NCBI GenBank assembly: GCA_029780875.1
Contig: JAKOXU010000096.1
Coordinates: 1-37,838, forward strand
Direction: 5' to 3'
DNA from: Bacillota bacterium
Lineage (GTDB): Bacteria; Bacillota; Clostridia; Oscillospirales; Acutalibacteraceae
Length of the DNA: 37,838 bases
Of the stretch, positions 7,681 to 17,867 are shown piece after piece. The position numbers and the translations under genes were made by a program. How positions within the stretch are numbered: position 1 is the stretch's first letter; the number at the start of each line of letters is the position of its first letter. Below the pieces are notes generated by a model. The model did not search any database. It saw only the letters and a list, made by a program, of their open reading frames with translations, and was not told the origin of the DNA.

Positions 7681-9294
7681 GTGATTACGGGTGCACAGAT
7701 AATGGTAAAAGCTTTGGAGAAGGAAAATGTATCTGTAATATTCGGGTATCCGGGTGCTGCTATCTGCCCCTTTTACGACAGCTTGTCCTCCTCAATAAGT
7801 CATATATTAGTAAGGCAGGAACAAAACGCCGCCCACGCCGCCAACGGCTATGCCAGAATTTCCGGCAAAGTGGGCGTATGCGTCGCCACCTCCGGGCCGG
7901 GCGCTACAAACTTAATTACCGGAATTGCCACTGCATACATGGACTCCATCCCCCTTGTGGCAATCACAGGACAAGTAAGAAGCGACCTTATCGGCCGTGA
8001 TGTCTTTCAGGAAGCCGACATTACGGGCGCCACCGAGCCCTTTGTCAAGCACAGCTATCTTGTCAAAAAAGTAGAAGACCTGCCCAGGATAATGAAGGAA
8101 GCCTTTTACATCGCCAACAGCGGCAGAAAAGGCCCCGTTCTCATAGATATCCCCGAAGATATTCAAAAAAAGTCGATGCCGGACTTTGACTACCCCGAAT
8201 CCGTCAAGATAAGAAGCTACAACCCCACGGTTGACGGCCACGCCCTCCAGATAAAGCGCGCCGTTGAAGCCATTGCCAAAGCAGAGCGTCCCTTGATTTG
8301 CGCCGGCGGCGGTATCTTTTGCGCCAATGCCCAGGAGCAGCTGCGCGCCTTTGCGGAAAAATGCAATATTCCCGTAGTTGTAACCATGATGGGCATCGGC
8401 GTTTTGCCTACAAACCATGACCTTTTCTTCGGCATGGTAGGTACCCACGGCAAATCAACGGCTAACAAGGCAATCCACAACGCCGACTTGGTCATTCTCA
8501 TCGGTGCCAGGGTGGCAAACCGCTCCGTCTCCTCCCCTAACCGCATTGCCGACAACGCCAAAATAATTCACATAGATGTCGACCCTGCAGAAATCGGCAA
8601 AAACATGCCCGTTACCATCCCAATCGTGGGCGACGCGCGCCTGATTTTGCAAGGTGTAATCGAAAAATCCGACTACAAGGCCCCAGACAGCTGGCTTGAT
8701 ACCTTGCGGGATTTGCGCAGCAAGGCAAAGCCCTACAACGACAGATGCGACTTTGTCAACCCTAAACTCTTTATGTGCCGCCTGTCCCAACACATGGAGC
8801 CGGACGGTACCCTTGTGGCCGATGTCGGACAAAACCAGATATGGAGCGCCAACCACTTTGAGATAAGGGAAGGCCGTTTCCTCACTTCAGGCGGCATGGG
8901 CACAATGGGTTACAGCATTCCCGCCGCCATAGGTGCAAAAATAGCCTCCCCCGATAAACAGGTAGTGGCGGTATGCGGCGACGGAGCCTTCCAAATGAGC
9001 ATGTGTGAACTTGCCACGGCACGCCAGCACAATGTTCCCGTCAAAATAGTAATAATGCAAAACAACCACCTTGGCATGGTGTGCGAACTTCAAAACAAAC
9101 ATTACAACTGCAACCGAGTGGCAGTCTGCCTTGACGGCAGCCCCGACTTTACCACAATAGCCAAAGCCTACGGTATCAGGGCAAGGACTGCATCAAACGA
9201 CCAGGAAGCCGAATCCGCCATCAAGGAAATGCTATCGGATAACGAGCCCTACATCCTGATATGCAAGGTTTGCCCGGACGAAAGCTCAATATAA
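7681..9294 (+). CDS. ilvB: Acetolactate synthase, large (catalytic) subunit
   Basis: A ThDP-dependent enzyme forming acetolactate from two pyruvates, or acetohydroxybutyrate from pyruvate and 2-oxobutyrate: the first common step of branched-chain amino-acid synthesis. It has 537 residues in the usual three-domain layout. The catalytic glutamate lies in RQEQNAAHAANGYAR near residue 47, with GPGATNLITGIA after it, a central FAD-type domain, and the ThDP/Mg motif GDGAFQMSMCELAT ending in QNNHLGMV. The start is GTG 7681 behind AAAAGGAGGA. It is the first gene of ilvBNC, driven by a near-consensus promoter. The gap to the regulatory subunit is 41 bases. The anabolic role follows from the linked ilvN and ilvC. 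Confidence 0.95.
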   Translation: MITGAQIMVKALEKENVSVIFGYPGAAICPFYDSLSSSISHILVRQEQNAAHAANGYARISGKVGVCVATSGPGATNLITGIATAYMDSIPLVAITGQVRSDLIGRDVFQEADITGATEPFVKHSYLVKKVEDLPRIMKEAFYIANSGRKGPVLIDIPEDIQKKSMPDFDYPESVKIRSYNPTVDGHALQIKRAVEAIAKAERPLICAGGGIFCANAQEQLRAFAEKCNIPVVVTMMGIGVLPTNHDLFFGMVGTHGKSTANKAIHNADLVILIGARVANRSVSSPNRIADNAKIIHIDVDPAEIGKNMPVTIPIVGDARLILQGVIEKSDYKAPDSWLDTLRDLRSKAKPYNDRCDFVNPKLFMCRLSQHMEPDGTLVADVGQNQIWSANHFEIREGRFLTSGGMGTMGYSIPAAIGAKIASPDKQVVAVCGDGAFQMSMCELATARQHNVPVKIVIMQNNHLGMVCELQNKHYNCNRVAVCLDGSPDFTTIAKAYGIRARTASNDQEAESAIKEMLSDNEPYILICKVCPDESSI

Positions 9295-9335
9295 TAAACA
9301 CTGCCGGCATACCATAGGGAAAGGAATGATAAGGC

Positions 9336-9813
9336 ATGAAACACACAATATCGGTTTTAGTGGAAAACCAGGCAGGCGTCCTGTCTAAAGTTGCCGGTCT
9401 TTTCTCCCGCCGCGGATTCAACATAGACAGCTTGGCGGTAGGGGTAACCGACGACCCCACCATTTCCCGCATGACCATAGTGGTAAACGGCGACGACTAT
9501 ATCGTTGAGCAAATTACAAAACAGCTCAATAAGCTCATCCCCGTCATCAAGGTCAAAACCCTTCCGGAAAATGAACAAATCAGCCGCGAGCTTTCCCTCA
9601 TAAAAGTGGCCTGCACCGCCTCCCAGCGGGGGGAGATAATGAAAATTGCAGAACTGATGAAGGCCCAAATCATAGATGTAACCGACCGCACCATCACCCT
9701 GCAGTTTGCCGACACCGCCGAGCGCACCGAAACGCTGGAGATGCTGCTGCGCCCCTACACCATCAGGGAAATAGTGCGCACGGGAATAATTGCTATCGAA
9801 AAGGGTTCCACTA

Positions 9814-9833
<20 letters not shown>
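9336..9833 (+). CDS. ilvN: Acetolactate synthase, small (regulatory) subunit
   Basis: The regulatory partner of IlvB, normally giving valine feedback inhibition and raising catalytic activity. Its 165 residues match the common long form. An N-terminal ACT domain begins HTISVLVENQAGVLSKVAG and continues with FSRRGFNIDSLAVG, where valine binds in the family. A C-terminal domain follows (about residues 80-160). The start is ATG 9336. It sits between ilvB and ilvC, with a 95-base gap to ilvC that holds a possible secondary promoter and a stem-loop. Some genomes call this gene ilvH; the sequence does not distinguish the names. Confidence 0.95.
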
Positions 9834-10924
<1,091 letters not shown>

Positions 10925-10934
10925 ATAAACAAAT

Positions 10935-10966
10935 AGCCCGTCCCCAATGGGACGGGCTTTTTTTAT
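10935..10966. terminator. Bidirectional terminator between ilvC and the M24 peptidase
   Basis: AGCCCGTCCC (10935-10944) pairs perfectly with GGGACGGGCT (10949-10958) around CAAT. T's follow on the plus side and A's precede it, so it serves both convergent genes; the peptidase stop is at 10966. Confidence 0.9.
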
Positions 10967-12138
10967 TATATTAACTCGATTATATCCTCATCAAGCACAG
11001 TTATGCATTCGAGGCCATCCTTCGTCACAACATAAGTGTTCTCGGTGCCCACAGCCCCTACATGGGGTATCACAAACTTCGGCTCCAAGGCTATTACCAT
11101 TCCTGCCTTGAGCCTCTCTCTATTTTTGGGGAAAATCACAGGCAACTCATTTAACTGCACTCCAACCCCGTGCCCGATAAAGCCCGCCTTCTGGTCTCCT
11201 CCCATAAAGTACTGCTCAAGGCCCTGCTCCTTTACCATCTCATAGGCAAAGTTATACATATCCCCGCAGACAGCCCCCTCGCCGAAGTTTTGGGAAAGTT
11301 TCTTTTGTATCTCTAGCGACAAGTTATGTGCCCTGTAAGCAATTTCAGATATTTCCCCCACCCTAAAGGTCCTTGTCATGTCGGTGATATATCCTTCAAA
11401 ATTGCCCGTCATGTCCACCATAACGGTAGTGCCCTCGGTAATATCAATTCCCGCCAGCCCATTCGGGAAGGCCGTATGCAAGCCCGCGCCCCCCAGAGCA
11501 AAATCATAGGGCGACGGAGCGGCAGCGTTATCTCCGGCAAAAATCTGCCCCATATAGCACTCCATCCTAAACCCCGACACCCGCAAAAATCCGATATGTC
11601 CCCGTTTCCTAAACCCATGCTCTATCGCGGCGGAAAACTCAAGGTCGGTCATCCCCTTTTCATATAGAGACGGCACGAGTTTGTAAACCTCCGCCTGCCT
11701 TTGCCCCGTCCTTTTCAAAAACTCCATTTCAAGGGGGGTTTTAACTTCCCTTGCCCGAAGCAGTATTCCAGAGCCGCCAGAAACTCCCGCCCCTTCAAAC
11801 CCCTTCGAGAGTCTCTCAAACTCCGCGGCATTTATATCAATCTCCTCAAGGGCTATTTGCACGGGCAACGGCACTCCAAGGCTTTGCAGTATCTCCGGAA
11901 TATCCTCGGGTTTTCTTATATAGTGAATATTGTCCCCTTTCAGCCCCACAGGCCGGCGCACAAAGACAAAATAGTTCTCCTGAGTAATGAAGACATACCC
12001 GTTTATCACCATACCCGTCAAATAAAAAAGATTCGCGTTGCTAGTGACAAGCAAAGCATCAAATTTGCTGTCCTCCATCACCGCCCTGACCTTCTCAAGC
12101 CTTAATTCCAAATCCCATTGAAGTACCAAATCCGCCAT
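10966..12138 (-). CDS. M24-family Xaa-Pro aminopeptidase / prolidase
   Basis: A cytoplasmic metallopeptidase with the pita-bread fold, probably removing residues next to proline. It has 390 residues: a creatinase-type N-terminal domain (about 1-145) and an M24 catalytic domain (about 155-385). The dinuclear metal ligands are visible: Asp in TVMVDMTGNFEG, Asp in YITDMTRTFRVG, His in GHGVGVQLNELP, Glu in ALEPKFVIP and Glu in GAVGTENTYVV. The start is ATG 12138 behind GGAGAAGG. It is a single gene with its own promoter. Whether it acts as an aminopeptidase or a dipeptidase cannot be decided from the motifs. Confidence 0.88.
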   Translation of the reverse strand: MADLVLQWDLELRLEKVRAVMEDSKFDALLVTSNANLFYLTGMVINGYVFITQENYFVFVRRPVGLKGDNIHYIRKPEDIPEILQSLGVPLPVQIALEEIDINAAEFERLSKGFEGAGVSGGSGILLRAREVKTPLEMEFLKRTGQRQAEVYKLVPSLYEKGMTDLEFSAAIEHGFRKRGHIGFLRVSGFRMECYMGQIFAGDNAAAPSPYDFALGGAGLHTAFPNGLAGIDITEGTTVMVDMTGNFEGYITDMTRTFRVGEISEIAYRAHNLSLEIQKKLSQNFGEGAVCGDMYNFAYEMVKEQGLEQYFMGGDQKAGFIGHGVGVQLNELPVIFPKNRERLKAGMVIALEPKFVIPHVGAVGTENTYVVTKDGLECITVLDEDIIELI

Positions 12139-12171
12139 CTTACCTTCTCCATTCTATTATTTAGCCCTTAT

Positions 12172-12200
12172 ATTATACTAAATCAAAACCCATTTAACAA
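12172..12200 (-). promoter_or_regulatory. Sigma-A-type promoter of the M24 peptidase
   Basis: On the minus strand, TTGTTA (12195-12200), 17-base spacer, perfect TATAAT (12172-12177). It lies 34 bases upstream of the start codon. Confidence 0.7.
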
Positions 12201-12283
12201 GGACGGTGAAACCAAAGTTGCCTTTTTGCTTCAATAGTATAAAATTTCATCAAAAGGAGATTTTTTTACTTTTTTGCAACAAA

Positions 12284-12310
12284 TTGCCCGAAAAAATGCA
12301 CTTATATAAT
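12284..12310 (+). promoter_or_regulatory. Possible promoter of the sigma-factor gene
   Basis: A perfect TATAAT at 12305-12310 has only a weak TTGCCC (12284-12289) 15 bases upstream. TGCAAC at 12275-12280 resembles the -35 of several ECF promoters, which would fit autoregulation, but I see no convincing ECF -10 at the right distance. Confidence 0.3.
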
Positions 12311-12333
12311 GCGAGCCGAAAGGTAGTGGCTGT

Positions 12334-12864
12334 ATGGACAAAAAGATGGCAGACCTTGTCCTTTTAGCGCAACAGGGGGAAGTAAACGCTTTTGGGGAAC
12401 TCTACTCTTTGTTTTGGCAGGAACTATACCGCTTTTCTTACTACTGTCTTTCCGACCGTCAGGATGCGGAAGACGCAGTACAAGAAGCGGCAGTTGACGC
12501 ATGGAGCAATATCGGCTCACTAAAGAACCCAAATTGCTTTAAAAATTGGTTTTTTTCAATTTTGTCGGCAAAATGCAGCAAGAAAATCCGCCATATAATG
12601 AGGAGAAGACAACAGCTAACCTTCGACGAGCTTCAAAATCAGGCCGACACCCTCTCCCCGGACCGAGACATCGCCCTCTCCCTTGAGATTTACCAGCACA
12701 TATTAAAACTCAAGGCCGACGACCGCATGATAGTTCTGCTCTCGGTAGTACAAGGTTATAAAAGCCACGAAATATCAAGCATTTTAGGAATAAACGCCAA
12801 TACAGTCCGCTCTCGGCTTCACAGGGCTTTACAAAAACTAAAAAACCACATTTCCTATGATTAA
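12334..12864 (+). CDS. ECF-type RNA polymerase sigma factor
   Basis: A sigma-70 family factor of the extracytoplasmic-function class, redirecting RNA polymerase in response to an envelope signal. Its 176 residues hold only regions 2 and 4. Region 2 (about 20-90) contains DRQDAEDAVQEAAVDAWSNI, the -10 recognition and core-binding helices. Region 4 (about 120-170) has the helix-turn-helix YKSHEISSILGINANTVRSR and ends ALQKLKN. The start is ATG 12334; an ATG four codons later is also possible. The next gene begins 36 bases downstream and encodes a membrane-anchored protein with a large outer domain, the usual arrangement for a sigma factor and its regulator. Confidence 0.93.
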   Translation: MDKKMADLVLLAQQGEVNAFGELYSLFWQELYRFSYYCLSDRQDAEDAVQEAAVDAWSNIGSLKNPNCFKNWFFSILSAKCSKKIRHIMRRRQQLTFDELQNQADTLSPDRDIALSLEIYQHILKLKADDRMIVLLSVVQGYKSHEISSILGINANTVRSRLHRALQKLKNHISYD

Positions 12865-12900
12865 CACAATGTCCTTTACCTCAAGAAAGGGATGATTAAT

Positions 12901-15123
12901 TTGAAAAAAATCTCCGAAGAAGGCCTGCAACAAGAACTATCCCTTCTCTCCGAAAAGCTTTCTTCCCTCGATAATCTGATTCCTCCTGCGGAAGACATTT
13001 CCCCTGCCGAAATCATCAAAAAACTCCCCGCCCAGCGAAAACTAAAGCTAAATCGGCAAGAGTTTTTCTACCGTACTGCCTCTCTTGCAGCGGCTTGCCT
13101 TGCCCTGATTTTTGGTATCTACTATATAAACTTCCGCTTTCGTGACAACATTCCCACAAACGAAGGCGTAAACACTCCTTCCGTTCTCGAAGAAAGCGAA
13201 TTCACAAGCGAACAACCTCAACCGACCGAAAGCCTTAAACCCTCCGTCGAATCAGAGCAAAAATCCGAAAACTCCCGTGAGCCTTCTTTCGAATCGAATC
13301 TGGGATCAGAAAATTCCCGTGAGCCCAATTTATCAGAATCACCTGACACAAGTTCCAAGAACCCACCCCAAACACTGCCCGAAACAAATACCATCACCGC
13401 AACCAGCTACAAGGATATATCAAACGCCCTCAAATCCATTGCAGGCCGAAGCAAGGAGAAAATGGGATATTCTGACTATACAGATGGAGGCAGTTGGCTC
13501 GCAGATGGATCTCCAAAATCTAATCTGCCCGGAAACACCGATCACGGCGTCACCAATGTACAGGTAGGCGGCGTGGATGAAGGCGACATCCTCAAAAATG
13601 ACGGCAAATATATTTACTGGCTCTATAATGATAGACTTAATATCATAGACGCAAAAAACGCCGGCAGCATGAAGCTCGTTTCCTCAATTTCTCTTAAAAA
13701 TAACCCTAATCACTATAACAAAGAAATCTATATTTTCAAAAATAAATTGATAGTAATCGCCACTGATGAGGGTTCCCTCGCGTCATACAACAATAACGCT
13801 ACAGCCGAATTTACAAACGACTACTACAGCTTATCCCGTTCCGTTACAGTTACAATTTTCGACACAACCGATAAAAACAACCCCAAAAAAGAGCGCACCT
13901 TCAAACAAGACGGTTACTATGTATCAAGCCGCCTTATCGGCAGCCACCTTTATATTGCATCCGTTGCAAACATTAACCCCAAACTAATCGACGATGAAAG
14001 GCCCGAGCTATTTGTCCCCAACATCTCCGACTCCAGCGCGACGGGCAAATTTACCCCCATTGCCGCAAAAGACATAGCCATAATCCCCGACTCTTCAGTC
14101 CTCACCTACGCCGTGATAACCGGCCTTGACATTTCTGACCCTAAAGGGGAAGTCAACACCAAAGCATGCCTTGGCTCCGGACACTATGTTTACGGCGGCA
14201 CCGATAACATCTATATAGCTTCCGAAGACTATGAGTTTACAAAAGGTGTATTTTCTATAAAAACAAACATCATTAAATTCGGCATTTCCGGTGGCAAGGT
14301 AACATCAAAAGCCACCGGCACCGTCCCTGGCACCATAATTGGCCAGTTTGCTATGGACGAGTTCGATAGCCACTTTAGAGTCGCCACCACCACATATTCC
14401 TCCCTCACAAGTAATTATCTAAACAACATCTATGTGCTGGACAAAGACTTAAAACTCACCGGCTCTATTGAAGGCCTTGCCCCTGGCGAGTTAATCTATT
14501 CCGTCCGCTTTATGGGCGAAAGGGCATATATGATCACCTATATGACAACTGACCCTCTCTTTGTGATAGACTTAAAAGACCACACAAAGCCCAAAGTATT
14601 GGGCGAGCTTGAAATGCCGGGCTTTAGCTCATATCTGCACCCTTATTCCCAAAACCTGCTAATCGGCCTCGGTAAGGATACCGAAGAAATTGTAAACAGC
14701 AACGGCACAAAAACCGCGTTAAGCAAAGGCCTGAAAATTTCCCTCTACGATGTGTCGGACCCCGTGAACCCCACAGAAGTCACCAAACTGATTTTGGGCA
14801 ATCGGAGCTCCAACTCAATCGCCCTCGACGACCACAAAGCCTTCTTCTTTTCAAAGGAGAAAAATATAATCGCTTTCCCCGCAAATTTGGCAAACGAAAA
14901 TAACATCTTTTACTTTTCCGGCAGCATTGTGCTATCTTTAGACCCCGAAAAAGGATTTACAGTAAAGGCAGAGCTTCCAAATCACGACAATTCAATGAAC
15001 TTCAGCACAAGGGTCACCTACATCGGCAACACCTGCTACATGCTTTACAAAGACAGGATAACCGCCTACTCCATGGATAACTTCAGCCAAATCAGCTATC
15101 TTGACCTGACTTCCCCGAAATAA
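12901..15123 (+). CDS. Membrane-anchored beta-propeller protein, putative anti-sigma/sensor
   Basis: About 740 residues. A charged cytoplasmic segment (about 1-55) is followed by one membrane helix (about 60-80, SLAAACLALIFGIYYINF) and a Ser/Pro/Glu linker with a repeated ENSREP. A large outer domain (about 170-740) begins VTNVQVGGVDEGDILKNDG, the signature of COG4880-type secreted beta-propellers. Repeated blades read like DGKYIYWLYNDRLNIIDAKN. I place the start at TTG 12901, nine bases after AAGAAAGGG; ATG 12892 lies only one base from that ribosome site. The position behind an ECF sigma gene and the one-helix topology suggest an anti-sigma role, but no HxxxCxxC zinc anti-sigma motif is present. 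The linkage is seen; the role is inferred. Confidence 0.8.
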   Translation: MKKISEEGLQQELSLLSEKLSSLDNLIPPAEDISPAEIIKKLPAQRKLKLNRQEFFYRTASLAAACLALIFGIYYINFRFRDNIPTNEGVNTPSVLEESEFTSEQPQPTESLKPSVESEQKSENSREPSFESNLGSENSREPNLSESPDTSSKNPPQTLPETNTITATSYKDISNALKSIAGRSKEKMGYSDYTDGGSWLADGSPKSNLPGNTDHGVTNVQVGGVDEGDILKNDGKYIYWLYNDRLNIIDAKNAGSMKLVSSISLKNNPNHYNKEIYIFKNKLIVIATDEGSLASYNNNATAEFTNDYYSLSRSVTVTIFDTTDKNNPKKERTFKQDGYYVSSRLIGSHLYIASVANINPKLIDDERPELFVPNISDSSATGKFTPIAAKDIAIIPDSSVLTYAVITGLDISDPKGEVNTKACLGSGHYVYGGTDNIYIASEDYEFTKGVFSIKTNIIKFGISGGKVTSKATGTVPGTIIGQFAMDEFDSHFRVATTTYSSLTSNYLNNIYVLDKDLKLTGSIEGLAPGELIYSVRFMGERAYMITYMTTDPLFVIDLKDHTKPKVLGELEMPGFSSYLHPYSQNLLIGLGKDTEEIVNSNGTKTALSKGLKISLYDVSDPVNPTEVTKLILGNRSSNSIALDDHKAFFFSKEKNIIAFPANLANENNIFYFSGSIVLSLDPEKGFTVKAELPNHDNSMNFSTRVTYIGNTCYMLYKDRITAYSMDNFSQISYLDLTSPK

Positions 15124-15169
15124 TAATTGAATAAGTCACAAAACACCATTTTCCTGACCCATTTATATA

Positions 15170-15211
15170 GGCATGGGCTTACCCTACTTTTGGGAGCCCA
15201 TGCCCTTTTTT
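15170..15211 (+). terminator. Terminator of the sigma/propeller operon
   Basis: GGCATGGGCT (15170-15179) pairs perfectly with AGCCCATGCC (15195-15204), followed by C and six T. Its right arm overlaps the last codons of the convergent membrane-protein gene, whose stop is at 15184-15186. Confidence 0.85.
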
Positions 15212-16248
15212 GCCATTCTATATAAGTCTGCCAGTATCAAAGCAATCAGCCCCACACCCAAATACCCGAATAATCCATACAATCTGCCCACCAACTGCGC
15301 AAACCCCAGTTCCGCCACAAAAAGGGCCGCCACGCACATAAGAAGGCAAAAAAGCCACCTTTCTACCTTCAACGCACTGCATACTCTGCTTGCCAATGCA
15401 AACCCGCAGGAAACTGCCGTTGTAAGCATGGCAAAGACAAGGACGAGGGCATAGAAAAACTCAAAATAAGGCGAAAGCAGCGCCGCCGCCACCAGCATAG
15501 GCACTTCCCCCAACCCTTTGAGTTTGATGAGCACCAAAACCATAAAAACCGCCGTAACGCAAAGGAGCACCGGCCCCCCAACCCCGGCAAAAACCGCCCA
15601 CTTTTTACTTTTTACGCAATGCCCCAAAGCCGCCAGCACCGCCGCCCCCGTCAGTGTATTGTAGCTCACATAAATAACCGCCGACACAAAAAAGGTGTCT
15701 CCAAAGGGGCAAAATCCTCCAACCCAAACGGGCGCCGCGCCGAAAAAGGCGCAAAGACTTGCCACCAACATTCCAACCAGCATCAAAGGCGCGAGGATTG
15801 CGCTTGCCGCCGCAATACCCTTGAACCCAAAACAAAAAATTACAAAACACACCCCTAAAAAAACAAGGCAGGCGGCAACGGGCGGCACCTCAAATTTCTG
15901 CCTTCCCACAGCCCCTGCCCCGGCTACCATCACGCAAAAACAGGAAAACAAAAACAAAAGGCAGATAATATCTATCGCCGCCGCCACCTTGGAAGGGGCT
16001 ATAAGTTTTAAATATCCCCCGAAAGATTTCACTTTACTCTGATATACCCGCAGCAGCACAGACACCGAAGTCAAGGAAAAAAGCAACGCAGCCACAGCTA
16101 TCCCCGCCAGCCCCAAAAGGCCGTGCCGGGCAAAAAAAATCTCAATCTCTGCCCCCGAGGCAAACCCCGCTCCGATAACAGTCGCAGTATATATGCCGGT
16201 GATAATAAGGGCCCCTTTCAGCCCTTCAGCTTTCCCCTTTAAAAGCAA
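15184..16248 (-). CDS. YkvI-type multi-pass membrane protein
   Basis: An integral membrane protein of about 354 residues with roughly ten hydrophobic helices, resembling the uncharacterised YkvI family, distantly related to Na+-coupled amino-acid symporters of the APC/LeuT type. The family-typical first helix ITGIYTATVIGAGFASGAEI, with its glycine-rich break, is visible. The substrate is unknown. The longest frame starts at TTG 16248, but that codon lies in the T-tract of the terminator after the upstream yifB gene. A start slightly further in, after AAAGGGG, is possible although no ATG is available. Expression may therefore depend on read-through. Its 3' end overlaps the sigma/propeller terminator. 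Confidence 0.75.
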   Translation of the reverse strand: MLLKGKAEGLKGALIITGIYTATVIGAGFASGAEIEIFFARHGLLGLAGIAVAALLFSLTSVSVLLRVYQSKVKSFGGYLKLIAPSKVAAAIDIICLLFLFSCFCVMVAGAGAVGRQKFEVPPVAACLVFLGVCFVIFCFGFKGIAAASAILAPLMLVGMLVASLCAFFGAAPVWVGGFCPFGDTFFVSAVIYVSYNTLTGAAVLAALGHCVKSKKWAVFAGVGGPVLLCVTAVFMVLVLIKLKGLGEVPMLVAAALLSPYFEFFYALVLVFAMLTTAVSCGFALASRVCSALKVERWLFCLLMCVAALFVAELGFAQLVGRLYGLFGYLGVGLIALILADLYRMAKKGMGSQK

Positions 16249-16289
16249 AAAAACGCCCCCTTTTCATACCAATAATATGAAAAGGGGCG
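16246..16289 (-). terminator. Terminator after yifB, touching the start of the YkvI-type gene
   Basis: On the minus strand, CGCCCCTTTTCATA (16276-16289) pairs with its complement at 16254-16268, with one bulged base and a 7-base loop. Seven T follow (16247-16253). The T-tract runs into the proposed TTG start of the downstream gene. Confidence 0.85.
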
Positions 16290-16313
16290 GGCTAAAATGC
16301 AAACCCGATATAC

Positions 16314-17843
16314 TCAAAACCTCTGCCAGTATTTCCTGTCAAGGCTGCGGTACTGGACAGCCTCGCCCACATGATGGGCGTCAATTACTTCGCTGTTGTC
16401 AAGGTCGGCGATAGTTCGGGATACCTTCAGCACCCTGTCATAGGCCCGCGCCGACAGCCCAAGCCGCTCAAAGGCGGATTTCAGCATTTCCTTTGCCCTG
16501 TCGGTAAGAGGGCACACCTTTCTTATAATATCAGGAGTAATCCTCGCGTTACAAAGTATCTTTGTCCCTTTAAACCTATCCTGTTGAATCTTGCGGGCCT
16601 TTACTACCCGTTCCCTTATGGTCGCGCTGCACTCGGCATCGCCCTCTGCAGAAATCTCCTCAAACTCCACCGCCGGCACTTCTACATGCAAATCCAGCCT
16701 GTCAAGGAGCGGCCCCGACACCCTTGATAAATACTGGGCCACCGCCCTCCTTGAGCAGATACACTGCCGCGTCGGGTGCCCGAAGTACCCACAGGGGCAC
16801 GGGTTCATAGCCCCCACCAGCATCACGGAGCAAGGATAAGACAAGGTAGCCGCCGCCCGAGAAATAGTCACCTTTTCATCTTCAATGGGCTGCCTCAGGA
16901 CTTCCATGGCGTTGCGGGAAAACTCGGGCAGCTCATCCAAAAAGAGCACCCCGTTGTGGGCAAGAGAAATCTCACCGGGCCTCGGAATTGCCCCTCCCCC
17001 CGTCAGCCCAGCGGGCGAAACGGTATGGTGCGGCGCCCTGAAGGGTCTAAATTTCATAAAAGGCACCCCGTCAGGCAGGCATCCCGCAATGGAGTGAATA
17101 ATAGTAGTCTCAATAGCCTCCTCAAAGGTCAGTTCCGGCAAAATAGAAGGCAGCCTCTTTGCAAGCATGCTTTTCCCCGACCCGGGCGGCCCTACAAGCA
17201 GGACATTGTGCCCGCCCGCCGCCGCAATCTCCATGGCGCGCCTTGCCTCATACTGTCCTCTCACATCGGCAAAATCAGGCAAAACCGGCGCCATTATATT
17301 TTCAAAACCCAAAGGCTTCATGGGCTCAATGTTAGCCTTGCCGCGAAAGAAATCCAAGAGCTCTACAATGCTTTCAACGGGATAAACCTCAATCCCCGGC
17401 ACAAAGGAGCCTTCAGCGGCATTTTTCGCCGGCACAAAAAGGCGCAAAATGCCATTTTTCTTTGCCTCAATAGCCATAGCCAAAACTCCGTTGACGGGCC
17501 GCACATCCCCTGTCAACGAAAGCTCTCCCACAAAGGCGCAATCGCTCAAATCAGCGTCAAACTGCCGTGAAGCCTTGAGCAGCGCCAACAAAAGGGGCAA
17601 ATCATAAATAGGCCCAACTTTTTTCACATCGGCAGGAGCTAAATTTACGGTAATCCTGCTGACAGGGAAATCAAGCTGGCAGTTTTTCATGGCAGACCTA
17701 ACCCTGTCCCGGGACTCCTTTACCGCCGTATCGGGCAAACCCACCACCTCAAAGCTGGGCAGCCCTTGGGAAATGTCTGCCTCCACGGTAACCATAAAAG
17801 CGTTTATTCCGAATAGTCCCAAGCTGTTGACCTTTGAGTACAT
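16314..17843 (-). CDS. yifB: YifB/ComM-family Mg-chelatase-like AAA+ ATPase
   Basis: A cytoplasmic AAA+ protein related to ComM, the branch-migration helicase used in natural transformation; in Clostridia the role is mostly untested. It has 509 residues. The N-terminal ChlI-type domain shows TVEADISQGLPSFEVVGLPD and ITVNLAPADVKKVG. The ATPase core has Walker A GPPGSGKSMLAKRLP and Walker B GVLFLDELPEF. A Cys-rich element NPCPCGYFGHPTRQCICS follows, then the C-terminal Mg-chelatase-like domain (LSARAYDRVLKVSRTIADLD). The start is ATG 17843; the longer frame from TTG 17864 has no ribosome site and would overlap the upstream gene. It lies 24 bases downstream of the P-type ATPase, so it is probably cotranscribed. 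Confidence 0.92.
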   Translation of the reverse strand: MYSKVNSLGLFGINAFMVTVEADISQGLPSFEVVGLPDTAVKESRDRVRSAMKNCQLDFPVSRITVNLAPADVKKVGPIYDLPLLLALLKASRQFDADLSDCAFVGELSLTGDVRPVNGVLAMAIEAKKNGILRLFVPAKNAAEGSFVPGIEVYPVESIVELLDFFRGKANIEPMKPLGFENIMAPVLPDFADVRGQYEARRAMEIAAAGGHNVLLVGPPGSGKSMLAKRLPSILPELTFEEAIETTIIHSIAGCLPDGVPFMKFRPFRAPHHTVSPAGLTGGGAIPRPGEISLAHNGVLFLDELPEFSRNAMEVLRQPIEDEKVTISRAAATLSYPCSVMLVGAMNPCPCGYFGHPTRQCICSRRAVAQYLSRVSGPLLDRLDLHVEVPAVEFEEISAEGDAECSATIRERVVKARKIQQDRFKGTKILCNARITPDIIRKVCPLTDRAKEMLKSAFERLGLSARAYDRVLKVSRTIADLDNSEVIDAHHVGEAVQYRSLDRKYWQRF

Positions 17844-17867
17844 TTTCCCACCAACTTCTGTCAAAAG

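Noticed and set aside
12275-12300. TGCAAC as the -35 of an autoregulated ECF promoter for the sigma gene
   Set aside because: No CGTA/CGTC-type -10 is found about 16 bases downstream; kept only as a remark.
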